Positions 26,367-36,003 of a stretch of DNA of 64,000 nt are shown here, in pieces. The notes under the pieces were generated by a model. It saw nothing but the letters and a program-made list of their open reading frames with translations. It searched no databases and had not been told where the DNA came from. Source of the stretch: Mycolicibacterium aurum (lineage in GTDB: Bacteria > Actinomycetota > Actinomycetes > Mycobacteriales > Mycobacteriaceae); assembly GCA_900078775.1 (NCBI GenBank), contig LT549889.1, forward strand, positions 2,852,001-2,916,000, written 5' to 3'. Every line of letters begins with the position of its first letter. The first letter of the stretch is position 1. The translations under genes were made by a program, and so were the position numbers.

Positions 26367-27191
26367 TCACGCGACGACCAGGTCTCGGAGTTTGTCCAGG
26401 CGCGCCGGGCCGATCCCGTCGACCTCGCCGAGCTGATCCACACTGGTGAAGCGGCCGTTGGCTTCCCGCCACGCGATGATCGCCGCGGCGGTGACCGGAC
26501 CGACCCCGGGCAGCGCGTCGAGTTCCTCGGCGGTGGCGGTGTTCAGATCCACCGGCCCGGTCGGCTTCGCGCCGGTGCTCTGCCCCGGCGGTGCCGAGCC
26601 GGTTCCCGGACTTGCCTCGGCGGCGCCGGCGGTGGCAATCGAACTGCCCATCGGCGACGGCGATCCGGCCGGGGCGGCGATGCCGACGATGATCTGTTCG
26701 CCGTCGGCGACCCGCCGGGCCAGGTTGAGCCCGACGAGGTCGGCCCCGTCCACCGCACCACCGGCGGCCTCCAGCGCATCGGCGATCCGGGCACCCGCGG
26801 TCACGGTCACCAGCCCGGGGGTGCGCACCAGGCCGACGACGCTGACCACCACCGGCCCGTCCGGTGGCGGCTGCGGTGACGGTGTCGGGCTTGCGGACGA
26901 AACCATCTGCACGGCGGGCAGATTCGCCGCCGAGACCGGTGGCCGGGAATCCCGCATCACCGTGAACACGGTCACCAGCACGGCGATCACCCCGACGGCG
27001 AGTAACGCCACCACCCCGGCCCGGCCCGGATCCGCCCGCAGGCCGGCGATCCAGTCCCTGGCGGTGCGCTCCCCGGTGTCGGGCAGCCAGCGGGCCAGCA
27101 CGGTGTCGGAGTCCTCGCCGGCCGCATCCGCCGGATCCGGGTCGGTGCCGATGCGCCGCGTGAGGCGCTGCGCAGGCGATTCGGTGTCCAT
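26367..27191 (-). CDS. comEA: ComEA-like helix-hairpin-helix DNA-binding protein
   Basis: 274 aa. A cytosolic N-terminus (about 60 residues) precedes one membrane helix (VVALLAVGVIAVLVTVFTV near 61-79), then a Pro/Ser linker, an SLBB domain (VVVSVVGLVRTPGLVTVTAGARIADALEAAGG region) and two C-terminal HhH motifs (LNTATAEELDALPGVG and LGEVDGIGPARLDKL). In ComEA proteins the HhH end binds incoming DNA. It heads the comEA-comEC-holA operon. Confidence 0.9.
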   Translation of the reverse strand: MDTESPAQRLTRRIGTDPDPADAAGEDSDTVLARWLPDTGERTARDWIAGLRADPGRAGVVALLAVGVIAVLVTVFTVMRDSRPPVSAANLPAVQMVSSASPTPSPQPPPDGPVVVSVVGLVRTPGLVTVTAGARIADALEAAGGAVDGADLVGLNLARRVADGEQIIVGIAAPAGSPSPMGSSIATAGAAEASPGTGSAPPGQSTGAKPTGPVDLNTATAEELDALPGVGPVTAAAIIAWREANGRFTSVDQLGEVDGIGPARLDKLRDLVVA

Positions 27192-27295
27192 GAGCCGACC
27201 GTAGGCAGCCTGAGCGACCCCTCGGTCCCGCGATGGTGACGCGCGCCGGAAGGTGTGGATGAATCGGCGATTGTGGATAACCAGGGGTTACCCGG

Positions 27296-27709
27296 TCAGT
27301 CACCGTGCGAGGCGAGCACCGCGATCTGGGCGCCCGCGGCGCCGTCGACGAGCAGATAGGTCACTGCGACCCGGCCCAGTTCCGCACCGTCCACGTCGTG
27401 CCGGACGAACGCCCCGCGGTAGCACGCCGAGGTCCCGTTCAGTTCGGTCACCTCGGCGCTGACCAGCGCCGTGGACCGGTAGCGCTGCGCGCGCAGCCCG
27501 TCGACCTGCCCCTGGATGACCGCGGCGAGCTCGTCGCGGGTGGACAGGGTGATCGCGCCTTCGTCGGTGGTGAGCAGCAGCGGGACGGCGTAGCGGTCCA
27601 GCAGTTCGGCCATCGGCCGCTCGCCCCGGGTGGCGGCGGCGAACACGTCCAGGTAGTCGTCGAACCAGCGCCGTACCCAGGCGGAGTCCATGGCCATACC
27701 GTCGATCAT
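27296..27709 (-). CDS. SnoaL/NTF2-like small protein
   Basis: 137 aa from ATG 27709, which has AAAGGTGA closely upstream; ATG 27697 and 27691 are alternatives. An N-terminal helix (DSAWVRRWFDDYLDVFAAATRG) and long beta sheet (CYRGAFVRHDVDGAELGRVAVTYLLVDGAAGAQIAVLASHG) fit the NTF2-like cone fold. No catalytic residues can be assigned. At this position M. tuberculosis has eis, which is absent here. Confidence 0.65.
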   Translation of the reverse strand: MIDGMAMDSAWVRRWFDDYLDVFAAATRGERPMAELLDRYAVPLLLTTDEGAITLSTRDELAAVIQGQVDGLRAQRYRSTALVSAEVTELNGTSACYRGAFVRHDVDGAELGRVAVTYLLVDGAAGAQIAVLASHGD

Positions 27710-27744
27710 TTCACCTTTCCCGACCACGGTGAACACCGCGCGAA

Positions 27745-27750
27745 TACTGT
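27745..27750 (+). promoter_or_regulatory. -10 box for a leaderless transcript
   Basis: TACTGT fits TANNNT and ends eight bases before ATG 27758, with no ribosome-binding site between, implying a leaderless mRNA. Confidence 0.45.
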
Positions 27751-27757
27751 TCATCGC

Positions 27758-28807
27758 ATGAGTGCTGCACGCCCGCTCCGGGTCATCCAGTGGACCACCG
27801 GCAACATCGGCAGGCGTTCCCTGCACGCGATCATCGGCCGCGACGATATGGAGCTGGTCGGGGTGTACGCGCACGGCGCGGACAAGGTGGGGGTCGACGC
27901 CGCGGAGCTGGCCGGTTGGCCCACCCCGACCGGGATCAAGGCCACCGGCGATATCGAGGAGTTGTTGGCGCTCGAGCCCGACGCCTGTTGTTACAACCCG
28001 CTGTGGCCCAGCATCGACGAACTCGTGGCACTGCTGGAGGCCGGGGTCAACGTCTGTTCCAGCGCGGCCTGGATCACCGGCGGCAAGCAGACCCCGCAGG
28101 ATCTGGAGCGCATCGCAAAGGCCTGCAGCACAGGCAATTCCACCATCTTCGGCAGCGGCGCCCATCCCGGCATCACGAATATGGTCGGCATGGTGCTGTC
28201 CGGGTCGTGCGAGCGGGTCGACGAGATCCGGATCACCGAGTCGGTGGACTGCTCCACCTACGAATCCGCGGGAACCCAGACCGCCATGGGCTTTTCGCAG
28301 GACCCCGACACCCCTGGACTGGCCGAGAGCGTGCGCCACGAGAGCGAGGTGTTCGCCGAGTCCGCGGCGATGATGGCCGATGCGATCGGGGCGGCGCTGG
28401 ACCGGATGACCTTCGACGTCACCTTCACCGCCGCCACCGGGGACACCGATCTGGGCTTCATGACGATCCCGAAGGGCACCGTCGGCGGGGTGATGGGGTA
28501 TCACCGCGGCTGGGTCGGTGACCGCAATGTGGTCAGCGTCGGGTTCAACTGGACCATGGGCGATCACGTGCGGCCGCCCAAACCCCTTGAGCACGGCCAC
28601 GTCATCCAGGTGTTCGGGATGCCGAACATGCGCACGGTGCTGCATTGCCTACCGCCGGCGGATTGGACCGAGCCCGGTTTCATGGGGCTGGGCATGATCT
28701 ACACCGCGATGCCGGTCACCAATGCGGTGCCCGCGGTGGTCGCCGCGGCTCCGGGGATCGCGACCCTGAAGGATCTGCCGCCGGTCACCGGCCGCTTCGC
28801 CGGCTGA
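27758..28807 (+). CDS. NAD(P)-binding dehydrogenase, dihydrodipicolinate reductase N-terminus-like
   Basis: 349 aa. The first 125 residues form a Rossmann fold (VIQWTTGNIGRRSLHAII, then ELVGVYAHGADKVGVDAAEL), similar to dihydrodipicolinate reductase and 2,4-diaminopentanoate dehydrogenase. GSGAHPGITNM near residue 130 and the C-terminal region fit the amino-acid dehydrogenase-like group seen in many copies in mycobacteria. The substrate is unknown. The stop codon abuts that of degV. Confidence 0.7.
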   Translation: MSAARPLRVIQWTTGNIGRRSLHAIIGRDDMELVGVYAHGADKVGVDAAELAGWPTPTGIKATGDIEELLALEPDACCYNPLWPSIDELVALLEAGVNVCSSAAWITGGKQTPQDLERIAKACSTGNSTIFGSGAHPGITNMVGMVLSGSCERVDEIRITESVDCSTYESAGTQTAMGFSQDPDTPGLAESVRHESEVFAESAAMMADAIGAALDRMTFDVTFTAATGDTDLGFMTIPKGTVGGVMGYHRGWVGDRNVVSVGFNWTMGDHVRPPKPLEHGHVIQVFGMPNMRTVLHCLPPADWTEPGFMGLGMIYTAMPVTNAVPAVVAAAPGIATLKDLPPVTGRFAG

Positions 28808-29644
28808 TCACTCGGCCAGGCTGACGCACGCCCCCACCGCCCCGGCACCGACGTGCACGGCCAGCACCGCCCCCATGTCGCGGACCGTCAGCGACTCCAA
28901 CTGGGGCAGCCGGGTGGTCAGCGCCGCACCCAATTCCGCTGCGGCGTCGTGGTTGTCGACGTGGTGCACGGTGATCGAGGCGGAGCGCTCCCCCACCAGG
29001 TCGACGATCGAGTCGACCATCGCCGCATGCGCCTTGGATGCGGTGCGAACCCGCTGAGCCAGCACCAGTCGGCCGTCGACGTCCAGACGTAGCAGGGGTT
29101 TCAGCGACAACGCAGTACCCAGCCAGGACGCGGCGGTGCCGATCCGGCCGCTGCGGCGCAGGTTGTCCAGCCGGTGCACCACGATGAACACGTGCCCGCG
29201 GGGCACTGCGGCCCGGGCGGCCGCCTCGACGGCGTCGAGGTCGGACCCGGCCTCGGCGGCCCGGGCGGCGGCCAGCGCGACACACCCGACGCCCATCGCC
29301 GCCGAGCGCGAGTTGACCACCCGGACCGCGGAGCCGAACTCCCGGGCGGCGGCCGCCGCGGTCGAGAAGGTGCTCGACAACGCCGCCGAAAGATGCACCG
29401 CGACAACGCCGTCGCCGCCGCTGGCGGCCAGCGCCTCCCGATAGGTCTGGGCCAGATCGGCCGGGGACGCACCCGAGGTGCTCACCTGGCTGCGCTCGAA
29501 GATGTCGTTCGGGATCTGGTCGATCCCGTCACGCAGATCGGTGTCATCGACCAGGACGTGCAGCGGCACCTGCCGGATCGACCAGCGTTCTGACTCCTCG
29601 GCAGTCAGGCGTGCCGACGAGTCCGTCACCACCTGGACGGTCAT
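28808..29644 (-). CDS. DegV family fatty-acid-binding protein, Rv2417c ortholog
   Basis: 278 aa. VVTDSSARL at the start, [11 protein letters not shown] near residues 53-63 and [17 protein letters not shown] near 83-99 are the DegV signatures; the Ser/Thr residues bind a fatty-acid carboxylate, as in FakB proteins. No FakA-type kinase is present here. Its ATG overlaps the octT stop (ATGA), making it the last gene of the nadD-rsfS-gpgP-octT-degV operon. Confidence 0.88.
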   Translation of the reverse strand: MTVQVVTDSSARLTAEESERWSIRQVPLHVLVDDTDLRDGIDQIPNDIFERSQVSTSGASPADLAQTYREALAASGGDGVVAVHLSAALSSTFSTAAAAAREFGSAVRVVNSRSAAMGVGCVALAAARAAEAGSDLDAVEAAARAAVPRGHVFIVVHRLDNLRRSGRIGTAASWLGTALSLKPLLRLDVDGRLVLAQRVRTASKAHAAMVDSIVDLVGERSASITVHHVDNHDAAAELGAALTTRLPQLESLTVRDMGAVLAVHVGAGAVGACVSLAE

Positions 29645-30420
29645 GACCGTTCAGATGTGTCCGGCTGGTACGCCCCCGCCTCGGCGAGCCCCTTGAGCAT
29701 CAGGTCCGCGACCGCCGCGTGTGCCTCGAAGTTCCAGTGGATTCCGTCCGGGTTGCCCTGCCCGTTCATCACGTACTCGCCGACCGCGGCCTTGAGGTCC
29801 ACCACCGGCACCTGGTGCTCATCGGCCCACCCGGTGATCGCCGTGACGATCGGATCGCGCCAGCGGTGGGATTTCCCGTAGGTCTCGGCGATGTGCACGG
29901 ACGGCACGGTGGCCACCACCGGGATGCCGGGGCGGTTGAAGTCCAGTGCGGCCCTGGTCATTTCCAGGTATTCGACGGTCAGGTGCGGCGGCAGCGCCGG
30001 CCGGGCCACCGGCGACAGCCGTGGCTGCAGCCAGCCGTAGCCGTCGCGCACCCAGCGGCGCAGGAACGGCGGACGGACATAACGGATCAACTCGCGCAGC
30101 GCGGTCGGTAGTGGCGAGGGCAGCGAATCCATCCCGCTCGTCGCGAAGATCACCGCACCCGCGTGCGGCAGCGCCGCCCAGGACCGCGGATCCTGGGTTG
30201 CGGCCCACCACACGTCCCGGCAGGTCCAGCCGATCCGGCCGATCAGTTCGACGTCCCAACCCAGTTGTTCGGCAACGATATTGGGCCAGATCCGGGGATC
30301 GTCGGCGGGTAGCCCGCCGGTCGGGCCGTAGTAGGACAGCGAGTCACAGAAGACCAGCAGCGTCTGGCGGCGGGCAGGAGCGGAGCGACCCGGGGAATCC
30401 GATGTGGTTTCAGAGGACAT
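29641..30420 (-). CDS. octT: Diglucosylglycerate octanoyltransferase, SGNH fold
   Basis: 259 aa from ATG 30420. [17 protein letters not shown] provides the GDS-like nucleophile block (Ser in CDSLS), FATSGMDS the third block, and [19 protein letters not shown] the catalytic Asp/His end. The ortholog Rv2418c transfers octanoate to diglucosylglycerate at the start of methylglucose lipopolysaccharide synthesis. It overlaps gpgP, which makes the precursor, by 11 bp. Confidence 0.85.
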   Translation of the reverse strand: MSSETTSDSPGRSAPARRQTLLVFCDSLSYYGPTGGLPADDPRIWPNIVAEQLGWDVELIGRIGWTCRDVWWAATQDPRSWAALPHAGAVIFATSGMDSLPSPLPTALRELIRYVRPPFLRRWVRDGYGWLQPRLSPVARPALPPHLTVEYLEMTRAALDFNRPGIPVVATVPSVHIAETYGKSHRWRDPIVTAITGWADEHQVPVVDLKAAVGEYVMNGQGNPDGIHWNFEAHAAVADLMLKGLAEAGAYQPDTSERS

Positions 30421-31066
30421 CGTTGGCCACCTGCGCGGAGGCGTTCCACACGTCCAGGCGCCACTTGATGGTGTCGCCGACGTCGTGCCCGGACAGTTGC
30501 GCCCAGCTCGCGTTGCCCATCCCACCGAGGGTGGGCCAATTGTCCACCGGCAGCCCGAGCAGGGCGGCCGTCAGCGCCGCGATCAGTCCACCGTGCGCCA
30601 CCAGCACCACCGGCCGATCGGGTGCGTCGACACCCCAATTGGCATGTGCGTTGAGCAGTTCGGCGACCAACGGGACGCTGCGCTCGGCCACGTCGACCCG
30701 GCTCTCCCCGCCGTGCGGCGCCCACCGGGCGTCGTCGCGCCAGGCCAGCCGGGCACCGGGGGCGATGTTGTCGACATCGACGTGGGTCAGGCCCTGCCAA
30801 TCCCCCAGATGGGTCTCGCGCAGCCGTTGGTCGACGGACACCTGCACGCCGGACCGCTCACCGAGCGCGATGGCGGTGTCCAGTGCCCGGCGCAGGTCCG
30901 AGGACACGATGGCCAGGGGCTGCCGCTTGGCCAGCACCTCCGCGGCGGCCTTGGCCTGCTCGCGGCCCAGGTCGGTCAGGTCGGTGTCGAGCTGTCCCTG
31001 CATGCGGCTGCCGGCGTTCCACTCGGTCTGCCCGTGCCGCAACAACACCAGTCGGCGCACACTCAC
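30410..31066 (-). CDS. gpgP: Glucosyl-3-phosphoglycerate phosphatase
   Basis: 218 aa from a GTG overlapping the rsfS stop (GTGA). Histidine phosphatase superfamily: the RHG motif [23 protein letters not shown] near residues 6-28, Glu in [12 protein letters not shown], and the second His in VLVAHGGLI near 160. The ortholog Rv2419c dephosphorylates glucosyl-3-phosphoglycerate to glucosylglycerate, the second step of methylglucose lipopolysaccharide synthesis. Confidence 0.9.
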   Translation of the reverse strand: MSVRRLVLLRHGQTEWNAGSRMQGQLDTDLTDLGREQAKAAAEVLAKRQPLAIVSSDLRRALDTAIALGERSGVQVSVDQRLRETHLGDWQGLTHVDVDNIAPGARLAWRDDARWAPHGGESRVDVAERSVPLVAELLNAHANWGVDAPDRPVVLVAHGGLIAALTAALLGLPVDNWPTLGGMGNASWAQLSGHDVGDTIKWRLDVWNASAQVANDVL

Positions 31067-31452
31067 TGCGCGTCCTGCGCGTCGGTGTCCAGGTCGTCCA
31101 GGTCGACGGGAACCACCGGGCAGTCCCGCCACAGCCGCTCAAGTGCGTAGAACTCACGTTCCTCGGTGTGCTGGACGTGCACCACGATGTCGACGTAGTC
31201 CAGCAGCGTCCAACGGCCTTCCCGGGTGCCCTCCCGGCGGGCCGGCTTGTGCCCGGCCGCGCGCATCTTGTCCTCGATCTCGTCGACGATGGCGTTGACC
31301 TGCCGCTCATTGGACGCCGAGGCGATCACGAAGCAGTCGGTGATGACGAGTTGCTCGGACACGTCGATCACCAGGACGTCGTTGCCGAGCTTGGCCGCCG
31401 CGGCACGGGCCGCGACGGTCGCCATCTCGACTGCTTCCGGTGCGGCAGTCAT
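31063..31452 (-). CDS. rsfS: Ribosomal silencing factor RsfS
   Basis: 129 aa. The small RsfS/Iojap fold: ANVLVIDVS-type first strand ([29 protein letters not shown]) and [28 protein letters not shown] near residues 82-110. It binds ribosomal protein L14 and blocks subunit joining in starved cells. Overlaps nadD by ATGA and gpgP by GTGA. Confidence 0.95.
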   Translation of the reverse strand: MTAAPEAVEMATVAARAAAAKLGNDVLVIDVSEQLVITDCFVIASASNERQVNAIVDEIEDKMRAAGHKPARREGTREGRWTLLDYVDIVVHVQHTEEREFYALERLWRDCPVVPVDLDDLDTDAQDAQ

Positions 31453-32072
31453 GAACGGGCCTCCGATGTATACAGGTTGCGTTTGGACACGTACTGGACG
31501 ACGCCGTCGGGCACCAGGTACCAGATGGGCCGGGATTGCTGGGCGCGCAGCCGGCAGTCACTAGACGAGATCGCCAATGCGGGTACCTCCACCAGGGTAA
31601 GGGCGTCTGCGGGCAGTTCTTCCATGGCCGCGGCGATGTGCTCCCCGTCGAGTTCGTAGCCGGGCCTGCTCACCCCGATGAAGCGGGCCAGGGAGAACAG
31701 TTCCGCCCAGTTCTGCCAGGACAGGATCGAGGCCAGCGCGTCGGCACCGGTGATGAAGTACAGGTCGGTGTCCGGGTTCTGCACGCTCAGATCGCGCAGG
31801 GTGTCGTTGGTGTAGGTGGGGCCGCCGCGGTCGATGTCGACCCGGCTCACCGAGAAGCGCGGGTTGGCCGCGGTGGCGATGACCGTCATCAGGTAGCGGT
31901 CCTCGGCGGCGGTGACATGGCGGTCCCGCTTCTGCCAGGGCTGCCCGGTGGGCACGAAGACGACCTCGTCGAGCTGGAACTGGTCGGCGACCTCGCTGGC
32001 GGCCACCAGGTGGCCATGGTGGATGGGGTCGAACGTCCCACCCATCACCCCGAGCCTGCGCCGCATCGCCAC
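31449..32072 (-). CDS. nadD: Nicotinate-nucleotide adenylyltransferase
   Basis: 207 aa from GTG 32072. [12 protein letters not shown] near residues 11-22 is the nucleotidyltransferase T/HxGH motif and [15 protein letters not shown] end (AISSSDCR) near 172-179 is the ISSTxxR motif. It makes deamido-NAD from nicotinate mononucleotide; NadE at 38159-40201 completes the pathway. The GTG is chosen over ATG 32066 because a TAAGCT -10 box ends nine bases before it, implying a leaderless start. Confidence 0.93.
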   Translation of the reverse strand: MAMRRRLGVMGGTFDPIHHGHLVAASEVADQFQLDEVVFVPTGQPWQKRDRHVTAAEDRYLMTVIATAANPRFSVSRVDIDRGGPTYTNDTLRDLSVQNPDTDLYFITGADALASILSWQNWAELFSLARFIGVSRPGYELDGEHIAAAMEELPADALTLVEVPALAISSSDCRLRAQQSRPIWYLVPDGVVQYVSKRNLYTSEARS

Positions 32073-32080
32073 GAACAGGC

Positions 32081-32086
32081 AGCTTA
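32081..32086 (-). promoter_or_regulatory. -10 box of the nadD operon
   Basis: TAAGCT on the minus strand, nine bases before GTG 32072. It would drive nadD-rsfS-gpgP-octT-degV as a leaderless operon. Confidence 0.45.
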
Positions 32087-32198
32087 CTGGAGCTTCCCGG
32101 ACGTCCCCGCGCGCGTGAAGGGGTCCCGGTTCAGAACCGGCTTCGCGCCCCCGCCGTCGGCGCCACCCGCCGCTTGGCTGCTTTCGCAGCGCTCCCAC

Positions 32199-32204
32199 TA
32201 CGCT
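32199..32204 (+). promoter_or_regulatory. -10 box for a leaderless diguanylate cyclase transcript
   Basis: TACGCT ends nine bases before ATG 32213 and no ribosome-binding site lies between, which supports that start codon over the upstream TTG at 32174. Confidence 0.45.
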
Positions 32205-32212
32205 GCACTCAA

Positions 32213-33619
32213 ATGGGGCCTCGACTGCGTACCAGTGCAGGTTGCACGGTGTTGGTCTTTCTGGTCTGTCTGCTGTCGATCGCCACCAGGATGCCCGGCA
32301 CGCTCGCGGTGTTCTGGCCCACCAATGCGCTGCTGCTCGGTCTGCTGCTGCGCAACCCGACCGCGGCGACGCTACCGACGTGGGTCGGCGCTGCGGCGGG
32401 GTATCTCCTCGCCGATCTGATCACCGGCTCCGATCTGCACAGGGCTCTGCTGCTGAACTCGGCCAACATCGTCGGTGTCCTGGTCGGCTTCTACGGGTTC
32501 CGGCGTGTCCGGAATCTCGATCTGACCCTGGCCCGGGCCTCTTCGGTCACATGGGTGGCCGCGGTCTCGGTGACCGCCGCCGGATCGGCGGCGACCGTCG
32601 GCGGCTTCATCGACGTCGCACTGTTCGGCGACAGCTGGACGCAGGGCGCGTCCTACTGGTTCGCCTACGAGTTCCTGAACTACACCGTCCTGCTGCCCCT
32701 GGTGCTGAGCGCTCCGGCCATCCGGCCCCGGACGCTGACGCAGCGCCCCTGCGCAGAGGCCTTGGCCCAGTTGCGCCGTCACGGCCGGCGGGTCGTCATC
32801 CCGCTGGTACTGCTGCTCGCAACGGCTCCGGTGGCCTGGATGATGGGCGGGCTGGGGGCGTTCACCTTCTCGATGCCGGCCCTCATCGCGGCGGCGCTTC
32901 TCGGCCACGTCTTCATCACCACCCTGTTCATCGCGGCGGCGACGGCGTGGGGCATCACCCTGGCGGTGTACCAGCCCGATGCGTTGCCCACGATGACAGC
33001 GGAGCCGATCAGCATCTCCCCCCTGATCGGTCTGGCCCTGCTGGCCGGCGGTCCACTCGTCATCGCCTGCGCCACCACCGAACGCAAGCGCATCTACGCC
33101 GCGCTGCACCGGGCCATGACCCGGGACGACCTGACCCGTGCCTACCGCCGCGATGAGTTCATGCGACGCGCCGATACCGCGCTTGCCGAGGCGGCCGGCA
33201 GATCACAACCGGTCGCTCTGCTGATGATGGATCTCGACCATTTCAAGCGACTCAACGACACGTTCGGGCACGGTGCGGGCGACCGGGCACTCGCCGACTT
33301 CGCCGAAACGGTGCGTGACTGCACCGACGACACCGCGCTGTTCGCCCGGATGGGCGGCGAGGAATTCGCGTTGCTGTTGCCGGAGGTGTCCCGGGCGGCC
33401 GCCGTCGACATCGCCGAACAGATCCGGTCCCGCCAGAGCGCCGCGACCACTGGTGAGTTCGGCGAGCTGGGCGCCACCGTCAGTGTCGGTCTGGTGTACG
33501 CGTGGGCGCCGCTGGTCGATCTGCTGGCCGCTGCGGATGCGGCGCTCTATCGCGCCAAATCGAGCCGGCGGAATTCCGTCGTCATCGCCGACGATCCGGA
33601 TCCCATCGTGACGGTGTAA
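32213..33619 (+). CDS. Membrane-bound diguanylate cyclase (MASE1-like plus GGDEF)
   Basis: 468 aa. The N-terminal 290 residues hold eight or more hydrophobic segments of MASE1 type, a sensory membrane module. The C-terminal GGDEF domain has [42 protein letters not shown] and the active site RMGGEEF near residue 378. The product would be cyclic di-GMP. Four residues expected to form the inhibitory I-site (RxxD five residues before GGEEF) read DDTA, so product inhibition is probably missing. The gene lies alone between nadD and the convergent VWA gene. Confidence 0.88.
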   Translation: MGPRLRTSAGCTVLVFLVCLLSIATRMPGTLAVFWPTNALLLGLLLRNPTAATLPTWVGAAAGYLLADLITGSDLHRALLLNSANIVGVLVGFYGFRRVRNLDLTLARASSVTWVAAVSVTAAGSAATVGGFIDVALFGDSWTQGASYWFAYEFLNYTVLLPLVLSAPAIRPRTLTQRPCAEALAQLRRHGRRVVIPLVLLLATAPVAWMMGGLGAFTFSMPALIAAALLGHVFITTLFIAAATAWGITLAVYQPDALPTMTAEPISISPLIGLALLAGGPLVIACATTERKRIYAALHRAMTRDDLTRAYRRDEFMRRADTALAEAAGRSQPVALLMMDLDHFKRLNDTFGHGAGDRALADFAETVRDCTDDTALFARMGGEEFALLLPEVSRAAAVDIAEQIRSRQSAATTGEFGELGATVSVGLVYAWAPLVDLLAAADAALYRAKSSRRNSVVIADDPDPIVTV

Positions 33620-33625
33620 CGGCGC

Positions 33626-35071
33626 TCAGACGGGCAGCAGACCGTCGATCACCGCGGCCAACTGCTTGGCCGAGCGGCATTCGTGCATCGGGATCAGGTC
33701 CGCATACCGCGGCACCGCCGAGTCCCCGCTGCCCCACAGGTGCTTGGGTTCGGGGTTGAGCCAGTGCGCGTGCCGGCTGGCGTTCACCATCCGGGTCAGC
33801 AGCTCGGTCTCCGGGTTGCGGTAGTTGTTGCGGGCGTCGCCGAGGATGAGCAGCGAGGACCGCGGCGAGAGCACGTTGGGGAAATTGTTCGCGAACGACA
33901 CGAACGCGTGCCCGTAGTCGGAGTGCCCGTCGCGGGTGTAGACCCCGGCCTCGCGGGTGATGCGCTGCACCGCGACCGCCAGGTCGGCCTCCGGGCCGAA
34001 CATGTCGGTCACCTCGTCGGTGGTGTCGATGAAGGCGAACACCCGCACCCGGGAGAACTGCTGGCGCAGCGCGGACACCAGCATCAGCGTGAAATGGCTG
34101 AAGCCGGCCACCGAGCCGGACACATCGCACAGCACCACCAGCTCCGGGCGGGCCGGGCGCGGTTTCTTGAGCACCACGTCGATCGGTACCCCGCCGGTGG
34201 ACATCGACTTGCGCAGCGTCTTGCGCATGTCGATCTGCCCGTTCTGCGCGCGGCGCCGCTTGGCCGCCAGCCGGGTGGCCAGGGTGCGGGCCAGCGGCTG
34301 CACGGTCTTGCGCATCTGGCGCAGCTGTTCGCCGGAGGCGCGCAGGAACTCGACGTTCTCCGACAGCTGCGGCACCCCGTACATCTGCACGTGGTCGCGG
34401 CCCAGCTGTTCGGCGGTGCGGCGTTTGGTCTCCGCCTCCACCATCTGGCGCAGCTGCGAAACACGCTGCGCCGCCATCGCTTTAGCGATCTCCTCCTGGG
34501 TGGGGGTGGGCTCCTCGCCGTACGGGGCGAGCAGCCCGGCCAGCAGCCGGCCCTCCAGCTCGTCGAGCGCCATCGCCTTGAGCGCCTGATACGACGAGTA
34601 CGACGGGCCGCGGCTGGAGTTGTACTTGCCGAAGGCCTCCACGATCCGGGCGATCAGCGCCGCCAGCCGGTCGTCGATGTTCTCCAGTTCGGCATCCGGG
34701 CCCAGCAGGTTGAGCAGGGCCTCGCGCATCGCCTCGATGTCCTCGGGCGGCATGCCGTCGGGGTCGGTTTCGGGATCCGGTTCGTCCTCCACGATGGTGC
34801 GGGCGCCGTGCGCGGCCGGCCACCACAGGTCGAACATCGCGTCGTAGGTGTCGCGGTGGTCGGGCCGACGCAGCACCGCGCAGGCCAGGCCCTCCCGCAA
34901 CGCGGCCCGGTCGCCCAGACCCAGCACCGTCATCACCTGGCCGGCGTCCACTGTCTCCGACGGCCCGACCGCGATGCCGACGCCGCGCAGCGCCTCGACG
35001 AACTCCACCAGGTGTCCGGGAATTCCGTGGGGGGCCAGCGGCCGCGACGGCCGGGTGCGACGGGAGACCAT
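33626..35071 (-). CDS. VWA-domain (CoxE-like) protein, Rv2425c ortholog
   Basis: 481 aa. A helical first part with an acidic stretch (EDEPDPETDPDG near residue 95) leads to a von Willebrand A domain in the last 180 residues. LVVLCDVSGSVAGFSHF carries the DxSGS metal-ion-dependent adhesion motif, and HSDYGHAF and LILGDARNNY supply further metal ligands. Together with the MoxR ATPase upstream (start/stop overlap TGATG) it forms a MoxR-VWA pair, which typically act as chaperones inserting metals or remodelling complexes. The client is unknown. Confidence 0.88.
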   Translation of the reverse strand: MVSRRTRPSRPLAPHGIPGHLVEFVEALRGVGIAVGPSETVDAGQVMTVLGLGDRAALREGLACAVLRRPDHRDTYDAMFDLWWPAAHGARTIVEDEPDPETDPDGMPPEDIEAMREALLNLLGPDAELENIDDRLAALIARIVEAFGKYNSSRGPSYSSYQALKAMALDELEGRLLAGLLAPYGEEPTPTQEEIAKAMAAQRVSQLRQMVEAETKRRTAEQLGRDHVQMYGVPQLSENVEFLRASGEQLRQMRKTVQPLARTLATRLAAKRRRAQNGQIDMRKTLRKSMSTGGVPIDVVLKKPRPARPELVVLCDVSGSVAGFSHFTLMLVSALRQQFSRVRVFAFIDTTDEVTDMFGPEADLAVAVQRITREAGVYTRDGHSDYGHAFVSFANNFPNVLSPRSSLLILGDARNNYRNPETELLTRMVNASRHAHWLNPEPKHLWGSGDSAVPRYADLIPMHECRSAKQLAAVIDGLLPV

Positions 35072-35955
35072 CAGTTCAACCTCAGCTCCCCGGCGGCCTT
35101 GATCTGGTCGGACTGGTGTTTGAGCACCACCCCGAGCGTCGCGGCGATGGTCTCGTCGTCGATGGTGTCCATGCCCAGCGCCAGAACGGTGCGGCCCCAG
35201 TCGATGGTCTCGGCCACTGAGGGCACCTTCTTGAGCTGCATCCCGCGCAGCACCCCGATGATCCGCACCAGTTCGGCGGCGATCCGGTCGGGCAGCTCGG
35301 GCACCCGCGACAGCAGGATGCGCCGCTCCAGGTCCGGGTCGGGGAAACCGATGTGCAGGAACAGGCAGCGCCGTTTGAGCGCCTCGGACAGCTCCCGGGT
35401 GGCGTTCGAGGTGAGCAGCACGAACGGCGGGCGTTCGGCCTTGATGGTGCCGAGTTCGGGCACCGTGACCGCGAAGTCGGACAGCACCTCCAGCAGCAGG
35501 CCCTCGATCTCGATGTCGGCCTTGTCGGTCTCGTCGATGAGCAGCACTGTCGGGTCGGTGCGCCGGATCGCGGTCAGCAGCGGCCGGCTCAGCAGGAACT
35601 CCTCGGTGAACACGTCGGTCTTGGTCTGGTCCCAGTCTCCGGTCCCCGCGGTTCCTGCTTGTATCCGCAGGATCTGCTTGGCGTGGTTCCACTCGTAGAG
35701 GGCGCGGGCCTCGTCGACGCCCTCGTAGCACTGCAGGCGCACCAGCTCGGAGCCGGTGGTCTGGGCGATGGCGCGGGCCAGTTCGGTCTTGCCGACACCG
35801 GCCGGTCCCTCGACCAGCAGCGGCTTGCCGAGCCGGTCGGCCAGGAAAACCGCTGTGGCGGTGGCCTTGTCGGGCAGGTAGCCGGTCTCCGCGAGCCGCT
35901 TGGCGACATCGTCGATGTCGGTGAACAGCGGTGCGGGGCGAGCGGGAAGGCTCAT
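35071..35955 (-). CDS. MoxR-family AAA+ ATPase, Rv2426c ortholog
   Basis: 294 aa from ATG 35955, preceded by a GAGGAGA ribosome-binding site; ATG 35976 is an upstream alternative. Walker A GPAGVGKTE near residues 47-55, Walker B LLIDETDKAD near 117-126, sensor 1 LTSNATRELSEALKRRC near 158-174. Partner of the VWA protein that follows with a one-base overlap. Lies 48 bp after proA on the same strand, so may share its transcript. Confidence 0.92.
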   Translation of the reverse strand: MSLPARPAPLFTDIDDVAKRLAETGYLPDKATATAVFLADRLGKPLLVEGPAGVGKTELARAIAQTTGSELVRLQCYEGVDEARALYEWNHAKQILRIQAGTAGTGDWDQTKTDVFTEEFLLSRPLLTAIRRTDPTVLLIDETDKADIEIEGLLLEVLSDFAVTVPELGTIKAERPPFVLLTSNATRELSEALKRRCLFLHIGFPDPDLERRILLSRVPELPDRIAAELVRIIGVLRGMQLKKVPSVAETIDWGRTVLALGMDTIDDETIAATLGVVLKHQSDQIKAAGELRLN

Positions 35956-36003
35956 TCTTGTCTCCTCTTCGCGCAAGCGCTCATCGGTGTCGGTGGCGCG
36001 TGC

